Part shown: positions 34,748 to 42,851 of the stretch, piece after piece | Layout of the letters: each line of letters opens with the position of its first letter | Numbering within the stretch: the stretch's first letter is position 1 | The notes under the pieces: generated by a model | What the model was told of the DNA's origin: nothing | What the model saw: only the letters and a program-made list of their open reading frames with translations | Database searches by the model: none | Assembly: GCA_951813065.1 (NCBI GenBank) | Contig: CATOTH010000001.1 | Coordinates: 248,001 to 312,000, forward strand | Reading direction: 5' to 3' | Source of the DNA: an uncultured Bryobacterales bacterium | GTDB lineage: Bacteria > Acidobacteriota > Terriglobia > Bryobacterales > UBA6623 | Length of the DNA: 64,000 nucleotides | Translations under genes and position numbers: made by a program

Positions 34748-35330
34748 CGGGCCGCATTCCTTTTCCTCTCGCTACCAGTTCCAGACCCCGCACGGCGTCT
34801 TCGAGATCCCCCTGAAGAGCGCTACCGCCCGCCAATTCGATTTCATCTGCCATCGAGCGGTAGTACCACAGCGTGCCGTCGCGCTTGCCGCGGAAGCGAT
34901 CCCAGATCGACTCGCCCCCCACGCGGTAGTCCGAGATCAACGACCGCACATTGTGTAGCTTGTCAGCCGACAGGACTAGCCGTGCCGAAGAGGTGGCGCT
35001 GGAGACTGATTGCAGGGAGTTCCGTTTGCGATCGATCCAGGAGCAACCCGGTTCGCGCTGCTCGCTGCATTCCAGAACGATGTCCGCAACGCGGTCGCCG
35101 AACCGCCGCCGGATCTCTTCCGCCGTTCGCGCCCCACCCTGGTCCTCGACAGCGTCGTGAAGCAGCGCCGCAATGCACTCGTCCTCGTCCCCGCCAGCGG
35201 CCATCACCAAGGCAGTCACCGCCAGTAAGTGCGAAAAATACGGACTGCCGTTTGATTTGCGGTGCTGTCCGCGATGCAGAGCGCCAGCGAATGCCACAGC
35301 GGCGGAGAAGCGGTCTGCCATCAAGTCCAC
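34740..35330 (-). CDS. small SpoT/MESH1-like HD-domain hydrolase
   Basis: The 196-residue protein consists of one HD domain similar to the hydrolase half of RelA/SpoT. GSPYFSHLLAVTALVMAAGG and AALLHDAVEDQGG supply the first His and the HD pair, and LSADKLHNVRSLI supplies the last Asp of the H-HD-D set. No synthetase, TGS or ACT domain follows. Family knowledge suggests hydrolysis of (p)ppGpp or a related nucleotide. The long RelA/SpoT at 45411-47627 could provide the opposing activity. The gene is divergent from the dipeptidase gene, with 16 bp between start codons. Confidence 0.82.
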   Translation of the reverse strand: MDLMADRFSAAVAFAGALHRGQHRKSNGSPYFSHLLAVTALVMAAGGDEDECIAALLHDAVEDQGGARTAEEIRRRFGDRVADIVLECSEQREPGCSWIDRKRNSLQSVSSATSSARLVLSADKLHNVRSLISDYRVGGESIWDRFRGKRDGTLWYYRSMADEIELAGGSALQGDLEDAVRGLELVARGKGMRPAT

Positions 35331-35346
35331 AGTCTACAATTCCATT

Positions 35347-36519
35347 ATGAACCTGACACGGCGCCGCTGGGCATCCGGTATCGCGGTCGCGGCGCTCGGA
35401 TGCTCAAAGAGCGAAGCTCCGGAACCTGGACGGGCCGGGGAGCCCGGTCCGCCTCACGTGATCGACTTGCATTGCGACACGCCGATGCTGTTCCGCGATG
35501 GCAGCTTCGACCTGGGAGTACGAAACGATCGTGGCGAGGTCGACATCCCGAGAATGCGTGCCGGGAGCGTTACCGCGGTGTTCTTCTCGGTCTATACCAG
35601 CGCAACTAGAAACACCGAACTGGAGGCCGTGCAAGAGGCGCTGGAGATCATTGATTCCATTCGCCGCACCGTCGAACTACACCCGGACGATTTGGTGTTC
35701 GCGGTGTCTGCGGAAGAAATCCGAGCTGCCCGCGACTCGGGTCGGATCGCGATTCTGCTCGGCATCGAAGGCGGCCACATGATCAATTCCTCCTTGGCGG
35801 TCTTGCGCTCCCTCTACGCCCTCGGAGGGAGGTACCTGACGCTCACTCATTCGAAGGAGACGCCGTGGGCCGGCTCGTCCGGAAGCGACAGCGACACCGG
35901 ACTGACGGACTTCGGCCGAGAGGTTGTCGCGGAGATGAATCGCTTGGGAATGATGGTCGATATCTCTCACGTGTCGGATCGAACATTCTGGGATGTCGTT
36001 GAATCGTCGCAGGCACCGATCATCGCGTCACACTCATCAGCTCGCGCGCTCGCGTCGCACAGGCGGAATATGACCGACGAGATGATTCGTGCGACGGCGG
36101 ACACAGGCGGAGTGGTCCACATCAACTACTACAACACGTTCCTCGACGACAACTACGTGCAGCGAAGCCGTCAGTGGGAGGCCGAAAACCCGGATACGGG
36201 CAAGAGCGGAGGCCGCGACGCGCGGACGAAGGCAAAGCTCGCCGCAATTGGCAGGACGTCGCTTGAAACCCTGCTCGACCATTTCGAGCATGCCGTCCGA
36301 ATTGGCGGCATCGAAGCTGTCGGCATGGGGTCGGACTTCGATGGCGTCGACGGGGAACTCCCTGAAGGCGTCGAAGACATCGCGATGATCCCCAATATCG
36401 CTGCGGGACTGGTGCGCCGCGGGTTCAGTTCGGGAGACGTCGAAAGGATCCTGGGAACCAATTCGCTACGAGTGCTTCAGGATGTGGAGACTGCCGCCGC
36501 GTCGCGAGCGCAAGGCTAG
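35347..36519 (+). CDS. membrane dipeptidase (peptidase M19, renal dipeptidase family)
   Basis: The ATG at 35347 gives a 390-residue precursor with an arginine-rich signal (NLTRRRWASGIAVAALGC) that may be Tat or lipoprotein type. Binuclear zinc ligands are visible: VIDLHCDTPMLF (HxD), LGIEGGHMI (bridging Glu), VDISHVSDRTFWDV (His) and IIASHSSARAL (His), with GMGSDFDGVDG near the end. The enzyme hydrolyses dipeptides, often with a D-residue at the C-terminal side, outside the cytoplasm. A longer open extension to 35173 overlaps the divergent HD gene and is rejected. Its stop shares CTAG with the FAH-family gene. Confidence 0.92.
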   Translation: MNLTRRRWASGIAVAALGCSKSEAPEPGRAGEPGPPHVIDLHCDTPMLFRDGSFDLGVRNDRGEVDIPRMRAGSVTAVFFSVYTSATRNTELEAVQEALEIIDSIRRTVELHPDDLVFAVSAEEIRAARDSGRIAILLGIEGGHMINSSLAVLRSLYALGGRYLTLTHSKETPWAGSSGSDSDTGLTDFGREVVAEMNRLGMMVDISHVSDRTFWDVVESSQAPIIASHSSARALASHRRNMTDEMIRATADTGGVVHINYYNTFLDDNYVQRSRQWEAENPDTGKSGGRDARTKAKLAAIGRTSLETLLDHFEHAVRIGGIEAVGMGSDFDGVDGELPEGVEDIAMIPNIAAGLVRRGFSSGDVERILGTNSLRVLQDVETAAASRAQG

Positions 36520-37361
36520 ACCTGCCGGGCAGGATTCGACAGGGTCCCGATTTCCGGGACGTGGATCGAACATACATCACCGGGACGCAGGGCGGCTTCC
36601 TGCTCCACGATGATGCCGGTGCCAGTCAGGATGACCGTCGGCGTGGGCACGCAGTTGGAAAGCGTCAGGTACTGCACCAGTTCATCAAACGTTCTCCTTA
36701 GCTTGTCCGTCGACACGGTTCCGTGAAACGTCGTTTCCTCGCCGCGACGGATCGTGCAGCTCATCTGCAACTCATAGGGGCTAGGCAGTTCTTCAGGAGT
36801 GACCAGGACGGGGCCCAGAGAGCAACACGCGTCATAGACCTTCGATTGGGGCAGGTACAGCGCGTTCTCGCGCTCGATGTCCCACGCCGAGACGTCGTTG
36901 CCGAGGGTGTAGGCCATGATCCTGCCGCTTGACCCGATCACAACCCCTAACTCCGGCTCGGGAGCGGTGAATGTCGAATCAGCACGGATGCCGATCGCCT
37001 CTTCCGGTCCAACGCAAACGCGAGAGGTCCCCTTGAAGAAAATCTCCGGCCGATTCTCGGACCGATGCACGTAGGAGTACATGCCATCGCGGGTCCCTAG
37101 CTCGCCGTCCCGGAAATCAGCGCTCGGCGCGTAAGTGCAGCCACACGCCCAGACCTCCTCGGGAACCAATGGGATCGAGGGATCGCCGCTGGTGACGGTG
37201 TCCCCTGCTCGCTCCGCTGCAAGATCGGCCAGAGAAACGCCCTCTCGTTCCGCTGCAACCAGCAGCGCAGCAACCGTGGAGCCTGGTATCAATCGGAACC
37301 CTCCGTCTTCTCGGATTGCCGCCGTCAGGGTGCCTTCGTGGAGAATCTGGGCGAGCTTCAT
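36516..37361 (-). CDS. fumarylacetoacetate hydrolase family protein, sugar-acid dehydratase/hydrolase subtype
   Basis: From the ATG at 37359-37361 the product has 281 residues. The FAH fold is shown by EVWACGCTYAPSADFRDGEL, RPEIFFKGTSRVCVGPEEAI, PEPELGVVIGSSGRIMAYTLGNDVS (metal-binding Glu-x-Glu), RENALYLPQSKVYDACCSLGP and LTGTGIIVEQEAALRPGD. This pattern, especially LPQSKVYD and CSLGP, belongs to the branch containing 2-keto-3-deoxy-pentonate dehydratases rather than to true fumarylacetoacetase. It could take the product of the IlvD/Edd dehydratase at 18789-20498, but the two genes are 16 kb apart, so the pathway link is inference. Confidence 0.84.
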   Translation of the reverse strand: MKLAQILHEGTLTAAIREDGGFRLIPGSTVAALLVAAEREGVSLADLAAERAGDTVTSGDPSIPLVPEEVWACGCTYAPSADFRDGELGTRDGMYSYVHRSENRPEIFFKGTSRVCVGPEEAIGIRADSTFTAPEPELGVVIGSSGRIMAYTLGNDVSAWDIERENALYLPQSKVYDACCSLGPVLVTPEELPSPYELQMSCTIRRGEETTFHGTVSTDKLRRTFDELVQYLTLSNCVPTPTVILTGTGIIVEQEAALRPGDVCSIHVPEIGTLSNPARQV

Positions 37362-37487
37362 GGAATTCCTCCTCGGGCCTTTATCGTCCCACAAGGCGCA
37401 GTTTGCCGCCGCGAGCTCAGGAACGGCCAGAGGCTGGGCCGGAATCGGGGTTTCGGGGCGTGGGAACGGCTCTGGCCGAGCCCTGAA

Positions 37488-38813
37488 TCAGGTGTTGCTG
37501 AGCGCGGCTGCTTCGCTATCTTCGATCGAAGCGCCACCGTATAGCAGCGGCGGGGGCACTCTCGCAAACTCCTCGACCGCCTTAAACAGGGGACCGAAAT
37601 CTTCCGAGAGATTGCCGATCAAGCAATCCGTGAGAGCGCCACGCAGGCGAGGGTGCCTCTTCAGCAGATCTCCAAAGCTGAACCCCTCGTCGTAGAAGGC
37701 GTACACCAGCTTGCGCATGGCCTCGAGACCTCGGCAGAAATCAGCCCCGTACGTCTCGAATCGCGCCGCGCTCACGTCGCCCGCGGTGAGGGCTGCATCA
37801 ACTGCGTGAGCAGCCTGCTCTCCGCTTGTCAGCGCGAGCAGCACTCCAGAGGAGAACACGGGATCCAGGAATGTGAACGCGTCTCCAGCCAGGACCAATC
37901 CGTCGCCGGCGCAGTAGCGCGAACGGTACGAATACTCGGCTGTGACGCGTGTCGGCTCGCACGGGCGGCCGGGCTCAAGATGATCGGCAATCCAGCGATT
38001 CGCCTGAATCTCGCGCTTGAGGATCGCATCCAGGTCCTTGCCGTCGCGGTACAGGTAGTCCCGCTCGGCGACGACACCCAGACTGACAGTGTCATTCGCT
38101 AGAGGGATGTACCAGAACCAGCCTTTGTCGGGGAGGTACGCCACCGTCGTGGCACCCTCGTCATAGCCGGAATCTCGTCTAGCGCCTCGATAGTACGTCC
38201 AGATCGCCACCTTGTTCAAATGCGGATCAGGCACGATCCATCCCATCTGCGTGGCCGCGAATCCGTGCCGCCCGCCGCAATCGATGGTGACCGGGGCTCG
38301 GAGCGGGAAGATCTCGCCATCCTGCTCGACCAGCAGGCCATTGCATCGGCCGTCGTCGAGCAGCAGTCGCTTGGCAGTCGCTCCCATCAGGACCCGCGCA
38401 CCCTTTTCGGTCGCGTTCTCAAGCATCATTCGGTCGAACTCGCCACGCTCGACCTGCCAAGTCTGCGCGGCGGGGTGATCGAAGTGCTGGTGAAAATAGA
38501 ACGGCGTCGAAACCCGGCCGTCCATTGAGGCAAACTGCACGCTGAACTTCTTGACGAAGCTGGACTCGCGCATTTTCTCGATCATCCCGATGCGCTCCAG
38601 CGGGAAGTAGCAATACGGCAACAACGACTCGCCTACCTTGTAGCGTGGAAACCGCTCGCGTTCGACAACGAGAACGCTGCGGCCCATTTGCGCCAAAACG
38701 GCTGCCGCTGTCGCGCCGGCGGGACCGCCGCCGAGAACCAGCACATCGCAATCGCACCCGTGGCTACCGTTGCCGACCGTGCTGCCCCGGGTGTTCACAC
38801 CGCTCTCAGGCAT
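37488..38813 (-). CDS. flavin-dependent halogenase-like FAD oxidoreductase
   Basis: The start at 38811-38813 (ATG overlapping the upstream TGA, ATGCCTGA) gives 441 residues. FAD binding is shown by VLVLGGGPAGATAA (GGGPAG at 28-33) and LVLAGDAFTFLDP. Halogenase markers are present: KVGESLLP (60-66), FVKKF with candidate catalytic Lys88/89, WFWYIP at 232-237 fitting WxWxIP, and FLDPVFSSG at 315-323 fitting the FxPxxSxG motif. These occur together in phenol/pyrrole-type flavin halogenases, but some non-halogenating homologues share parts of the set, so a reductase or monooxygenase remains possible. The upstream HemN-like gene is translationally coupled to it, indicating a shared pathway. Confidence 0.7.
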   Translation of the reverse strand: MPESGVNTRGSTVGNGSHGCDCDVLVLGGGPAGATAAAVLAQMGRSVLVVERERFPRYKVGESLLPYCYFPLERIGMIEKMRESSFVKKFSVQFASMDGRVSTPFYFHQHFDHPAAQTWQVERGEFDRMMLENATEKGARVLMGATAKRLLLDDGRCNGLLVEQDGEIFPLRAPVTIDCGGRHGFAATQMGWIVPDPHLNKVAIWTYYRGARRDSGYDEGATTVAYLPDKGWFWYIPLANDTVSLGVVAERDYLYRDGKDLDAILKREIQANRWIADHLEPGRPCEPTRVTAEYSYRSRYCAGDGLVLAGDAFTFLDPVFSSGVLLALTSGEQAAHAVDAALTAGDVSAARFETYGADFCRGLEAMRKLVYAFYDEGFSFGDLLKRHPRLRGALTDCLIGNLSEDFGPLFKAVEEFARVPPPLLYGGASIEDSEAAALSNT

Positions 38814-40143
38814 ATCGGATATTGGTGTGCTCGGGCAGGAAGAAGGCATGCAACAGGCGGTCGACCTGCAGTAGACCCTCCCGGGTCAAGTCGATCCGAT
38901 CGCGATTGAATTTCAGCAAACCGTGGTCTTGGAACAGTCGCAATGCATCGCCCCAGCGTTCCGTGACATCAACGTCGAACCGGTCACGGAAAGGCTGGGT
39001 TTCCAGGCGTCCCAATTTCATCTTCAGCACAAACTGTCGGATCATCGACTCCTCGCGACTGATGGGCAGGGCGCGAGAAACTGCCAGTCCTCCCCTCGCA
39101 ACAGCTGCAATGTATTGCTCGATGTGCGGTTCGTTCTGGTAGTGGATGCCGTCCAGGTAGCCGAAAGACGATACCCCGAGTGCCAGCATGTCGGCGCCGT
39201 CCCAGAGTTGGTCCCGGTAAACGAACCGGATGCGCGAGGAATCCCGCACGGCCGTGTACGCGCTTCCAACGGAGTATCCATTGCCTTCCAGCGCCTCGAA
39301 CGCCTCACGCGTCCAGCGCTGCTTGGTCGGCCAGTCGGCAACGGGTGCGGCCGAGGCACCGCTCTCTCGCATTCCCTTGTAGATCGTCGTGTTGAACGGA
39401 ATCTCCATTTGGTAGACGGTCACAGCATCCGGAGCCAGGCGAACCGTCTCGGCGACTGAGCGGTGCCACTTGCCATCGGTCTCGCCGATCATGCCCGCTA
39501 TCAAGTCCAGATTCACTTGCTCGAATCCGGTTTGCCCCAGCCACTCCCAGACTCGATAGATCTCCTTGGAGCGATGCGCGCGATTGTTCCCTTCCAGAAT
39601 GGCGTCATCGAAGTTTTCCACTCCCAAACTCAGGCGGTTGACGCCGAGATCGCGGATCGCCTCGAGCTTGCTGCGAGTCAGCGTGCCTGGCTCGCACTCG
39701 AACGCTATCTCCACAGGGGCTCCCCATGGAAGGGCGGTACTTAAGCCTTTAAACAATTGAACGAGCTGCGATGACGACAGATACGACGGCGTGCCGCCTC
39801 CGAAATAGACGAACTCGAGCTGACGGTTCCCTAGGAACGGTTGGCGTCCGAGAACCGTAGCCTCGCGCACGACCGCGTCCAGGTAGGCTTCGATCTCATT
39901 GTGGTTCTTGTCGGTGTAGACGCGGAAGTAGCAGAAATCACATCGCTTGCGACAGAACGGCAGGTGAACGTACAGACCCAGTGGAGTCTCCGCGTCGCCG
40001 GGCTTGGCCAAGCGGCTCGTAGCGCTTGACGCACCGTTCCGGTCCCAGACCGAGAACGGAGGGTAGTTCGCGACGAAATAGTTGCCCGCGTGAGTGGCGG
40101 TCCCGTCTGCCAGGACTCCCAGCGATTCCGCTACCTGTTCCAT
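38806..40143 (-). CDS. HemN/HemW-like radical SAM protein
   Basis: The 445-residue protein has LYVHLPFCRKRCDFCYF with the [4Fe-4S] cysteines C64, C68 and C71 (CxxxCxxC), FVYFGGGTPSYLS (SAM-binding GGGTP), EIAFECEPGT, RLSLGVENFDDAIL and a C-terminal HemN-type region. A roughly 55-residue N-terminal extension precedes the barrel. The fourth cysteine found in oxygen-independent coproporphyrinogen oxidase HemN (CxxxCxxCxC) is replaced by Phe73, and the rest is closer to HutW/ChuW-like or natural-product HemN-like enzymes than to haem-pathway HemN. Reading on from it, the halogenase-like gene starts inside its last codons. A role in a tailoring pathway is inferred. Confidence 0.85.
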   Translation of the reverse strand: MEQVAESLGVLADGTATHAGNYFVANYPPFSVWDRNGASSATSRLAKPGDAETPLGLYVHLPFCRKRCDFCYFRVYTDKNHNEIEAYLDAVVREATVLGRQPFLGNRQLEFVYFGGGTPSYLSSSQLVQLFKGLSTALPWGAPVEIAFECEPGTLTRSKLEAIRDLGVNRLSLGVENFDDAILEGNNRAHRSKEIYRVWEWLGQTGFEQVNLDLIAGMIGETDGKWHRSVAETVRLAPDAVTVYQMEIPFNTTIYKGMRESGASAAPVADWPTKQRWTREAFEALEGNGYSVGSAYTAVRDSSRIRFVYRDQLWDGADMLALGVSSFGYLDGIHYQNEPHIEQYIAAVARGGLAVSRALPISREESMIRQFVLKMKLGRLETQPFRDRFDVDVTERWGDALRLFQDHGLLKFNRDRIDLTREGLLQVDRLLHAFFLPEHTNIRYA

Positions 40144-40211
40144 ACACTCGAGGCACCGGGCCGATGCCTCCCTAGTTTTGCACGATCGCCGCCGCCTCGT
40201 GGGAATGGCAG

Positions 40212-41957
40212 CTAGTCCGAGGCGGTGCCGGGACAGCTGCCAGACCCGGCCGAAGGAGCTCTTGCGATGTATTCCCCGACCTGCTCCTCCAACATTTCCA
40301 GCGGCAATGGCCCGTTTTTCAAGACCGCGTCATGAAAATCGCGCACGTCAAAGGCGGCACCATAGGCATCGCATGCAGCGGCCTTGAGTTCAAGAATCTT
40401 TAGCTGCCCGATCTTGTAGGCCAGTGCCTGCCCCGGCCATGCGATGTAGCGGTCGACTTCGCTCTCTTCGCCCAGGTAATCGATGGCCTGCTGCCGAGTC
40501 CAGCCCATCGTGTGCAAGCCCGTATCGACCACCAGCCGGCGCGCCCGGAAACGCTCGCTTTCGAGCGCACCGAATCGGCTCGCCAGATCATCATAGATGC
40601 CAAGCTCGCGGCCAAGAGTCTCCGCATAGAGCGCCCAGCCCTCGACGTACGCGGTCGACTTGTAGATCTTGCGGAATTCCGGAAGGCCATCCAGCTCAAG
40701 CTGCGACGCGATTTGCAAATGGTGCCCGGGATTGGTTTCGTGCAGTACCAAGGCCGGCTTGTCGAACCGCGATTCCCTCTCCGGCCTGTAGGCTTTCAGG
40801 TTGAACCATCCCGGCCTGGTCCCGTCGACAGCCGGCGCGTTGTAGTTGGACGCAGAGGCAGCTTCCCTGTCGGGCGGTATGGCCCGGATTCCGAATGGGT
40901 GCCGCGGGAGGCTTCGAAAGAACCGCGGGAGCTCCGGCGACACTCGCAACGCCAGGTCCCGATGGTAGGACAGCATCGCTTCCTTGCTAGAGAACAGATA
41001 CTCGGGAGCAGTCCGCAGGTGTCGCTCGTAAGCCTCCGCGTTGCCGTCGAATCCAGCCTCCCGGGCAATCGCCTCCATCTCTTTGTCGATGCGGGCGACC
41101 TCCCGCCTGCCAATCGCATGGATCTCGTCGGCCGTAAGGGGCAATGTCGTGTGGTGGGCAACGAAGAACTCATAAATCGAATCACCGGACAGTAGCCCGG
41201 TTACCGCCAAGCTCGACCGCGCGTGCGGAGCGTACTCCTCGGCCAGGAAACGCTCCAGTTCACGCCACGAAGGCTGAAACGCGTCGCGGTAGGCCCGCTC
41301 GGCCTCGGAAAGGATCTCCCGGCGACGAATCTCCGGGACTGTCACGGGGATCTGCCGGAACCGCGCAAGCAACGCCGAGTCATCCGCCTGCGGCTCGGAC
41401 TGGGCCGCGAGTTGCCCGACCACGAGGTCAACGACCAGCCGCGGCTGCACGATGCCTTCGCGAATCGCCTCGCGAAGAACCGCGATGTTCTGTTCCACGT
41501 AGTCAGGCAATGCCCACATCCGGGCCAGCATGTTCCTGAAGTCCGCTTCCGACCTCGCCGGCATTTCACGCAGCGTAAGCATTACGGTCGTGTGCAGTCC
41601 GAAGAGTTGGTTCAGTCGCAGCAGGTACGCTTGATACGGCATTCCCTCCAACTCGTTCTCAAGCTGCCGACGCAGGAGAGTGGCACTGATTTGGTCCTGG
41701 ACGTTGAGGCTGCGCGGATCGAATTCACCCAAGTCCGCTAGGTGTTGCTTCACGCGGTCGGCCCAGTCACGGCGCGCCTCGCTGGACCAGTCCCGCCAGC
41801 GAGTGTCATGGTCCGTCCGGCCCACCGAGGTGGCCCGCTCCGGATTCTCCCGCAGGTAGTCTTCATAGAACTGTCCGAACAACTCGTCGAGGCTCTCGTT
41901 GCGAGGCTGACTCATTGCGGGCAAGCACACGGCAAGCAGGACAACAACCCTGAACAT
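40212..41957 (-). CDS. DUF885 family secreted zinc-peptidase-like protein
   Basis: The ATG at 41955-41957 starts a 581-residue precursor with a signal peptide (FRVVVLLAVCLPAMSQ). The DUF885 fold is shown by LFGQFYEDYLRENPERATSVG at the front, YLREN context, and in the last third VLHETNPGHHLQIASQLE, whose HE-x-x-P-G-H-H resembles the zinc site of M32-like carboxypeptidases. YVEGWALYAETLGRELG and ALAYKIGQLKILELK are further family blocks. Activity is probably peptide hydrolysis outside the cytoplasm, but no substrate is established for this family. It is divergent from the SDR gene with about 100 bp between. Confidence 0.85.
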   Translation of the reverse strand: MFRVVVLLAVCLPAMSQPRNESLDELFGQFYEDYLRENPERATSVGRTDHDTRWRDWSSEARRDWADRVKQHLADLGEFDPRSLNVQDQISATLLRRQLENELEGMPYQAYLLRLNQLFGLHTTVMLTLREMPARSEADFRNMLARMWALPDYVEQNIAVLREAIREGIVQPRLVVDLVVGQLAAQSEPQADDSALLARFRQIPVTVPEIRRREILSEAERAYRDAFQPSWRELERFLAEEYAPHARSSLAVTGLLSGDSIYEFFVAHHTTLPLTADEIHAIGRREVARIDKEMEAIAREAGFDGNAEAYERHLRTAPEYLFSSKEAMLSYHRDLALRVSPELPRFFRSLPRHPFGIRAIPPDREAASASNYNAPAVDGTRPGWFNLKAYRPERESRFDKPALVLHETNPGHHLQIASQLELDGLPEFRKIYKSTAYVEGWALYAETLGRELGIYDDLASRFGALESERFRARRLVVDTGLHTMGWTRQQAIDYLGEESEVDRYIAWPGQALAYKIGQLKILELKAAACDAYGAAFDVRDFHDAVLKNGPLPLEMLEEQVGEYIARAPSAGSGSCPGTASD

Positions 41958-42059
41958 AGGGATTGTTGTAGCACCTTTCAGCATCTGACAGCTCCGATCG
42001 AAGGCCCCGTTGGTTCCGGAGCGCCGCGTCCAGTACACTCATACGTCCGGCAGAATTCA

Positions 42060-42821
42060 ATGGGCAGACTTGCAGGCAAGGTAGCGATCGTTACTGGCGG
42101 CGCCAAGGGACTCGGGGCAGCCTTTTCGATGGCCCTCGGCGCCGAGGGTGCAATCGTCGTCATCGCAGACGTCGCCGATGGCGATTCGCTGGTCGAACGA
42201 ATCCGGGAATCGGGCGCAGACGCGTTCCAGGTTCCTACCGATGTCAGCGAGGAGGCAGCCGTCAAGGCGCTTGTGCGCTCGACCCTGGATCGCTGCGGGA
42301 AGATCGACATCCTCGTGAACAACGCGGCACTCTACTCCGCTCTACCGCTCGTGCCGTTCCAGGACATCGATGTGGACCTCTGGGACCGGGTCATGGCCGT
42401 GAACGTGCGGGGTAGCTTCCTGGCGGCCAAGCATGCCGCTCCGTCCATGATCGAACGCCGCTCCGGGAAGATCATCAATATCTCCTCAGGAACCGCCTAC
42501 AAGGGGCAGCCGACCCAAATGACACACTACATCACCTCAAAGGGCGCGATCGTCGCCCTCACCCGTGCTCTTTCTCGCGAGCTCGGGGAACATGGCATCT
42601 GCGTCAACACCCTCGCACCCGGCCTGATCCTCAGCGACAGCATCCTGCAAAACCCGGAACATCTCGAGATCGCGAGGGCCAAGGTGGTCGCGAGCCGCGC
42701 TCTCAAACGCGACGGTTACCCGTGTGACCTAATCGGGGCCTTGTTGTTCCTGGCTTCTGCAGACAGCGACTTCGTAACCGGCCAGACAATCGCCGTGGAC
42801 GGCGGTTCCATCCACACCTAG
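42060..42821 (+). CDS. short-chain dehydrogenase/reductase (SDR)
   Basis: The 253-residue classical SDR begins MGRLAGKVAIVTGGAKGLG with the TGxxxGxG cofactor motif at residues 12-19. DVSEEAAV, LVNNAALYS (NNAG-like), NISSGTAYKG and HYITSKGA supply the Ser and the Tyr157-x3-Lys161 catalytic pair. LAPGLI and FVTGQTIAVDGG close the fold. It is an NAD(P)-dependent oxidoreductase of unknown alcohol or ketone substrate, cytoplasmic. The ATG at 42060 is chosen because it puts the first beta-strand at residue 7; an upstream open extension overlaps the DUF885 gene on the other strand. Confidence 0.9.
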   Translation: MGRLAGKVAIVTGGAKGLGAAFSMALGAEGAIVVIADVADGDSLVERIRESGADAFQVPTDVSEEAAVKALVRSTLDRCGKIDILVNNAALYSALPLVPFQDIDVDLWDRVMAVNVRGSFLAAKHAAPSMIERRSGKIINISSGTAYKGQPTQMTHYITSKGAIVALTRALSRELGEHGICVNTLAPGLILSDSILQNPEHLEIARAKVVASRALKRDGYPCDLIGALLFLASADSDFVTGQTIAVDGGSIHT

Positions 42822-42851
42822 GCGGCGGTCGGGACGGGTGGTGATTCGAGG

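Noticed and set aside
41742-42059. Upstream extension of the SDR frame
   Set aside because: It overlaps the signal-peptide end of the DUF885 gene and would place the TGGAKGLG cofactor motif more than 100 residues from the start.
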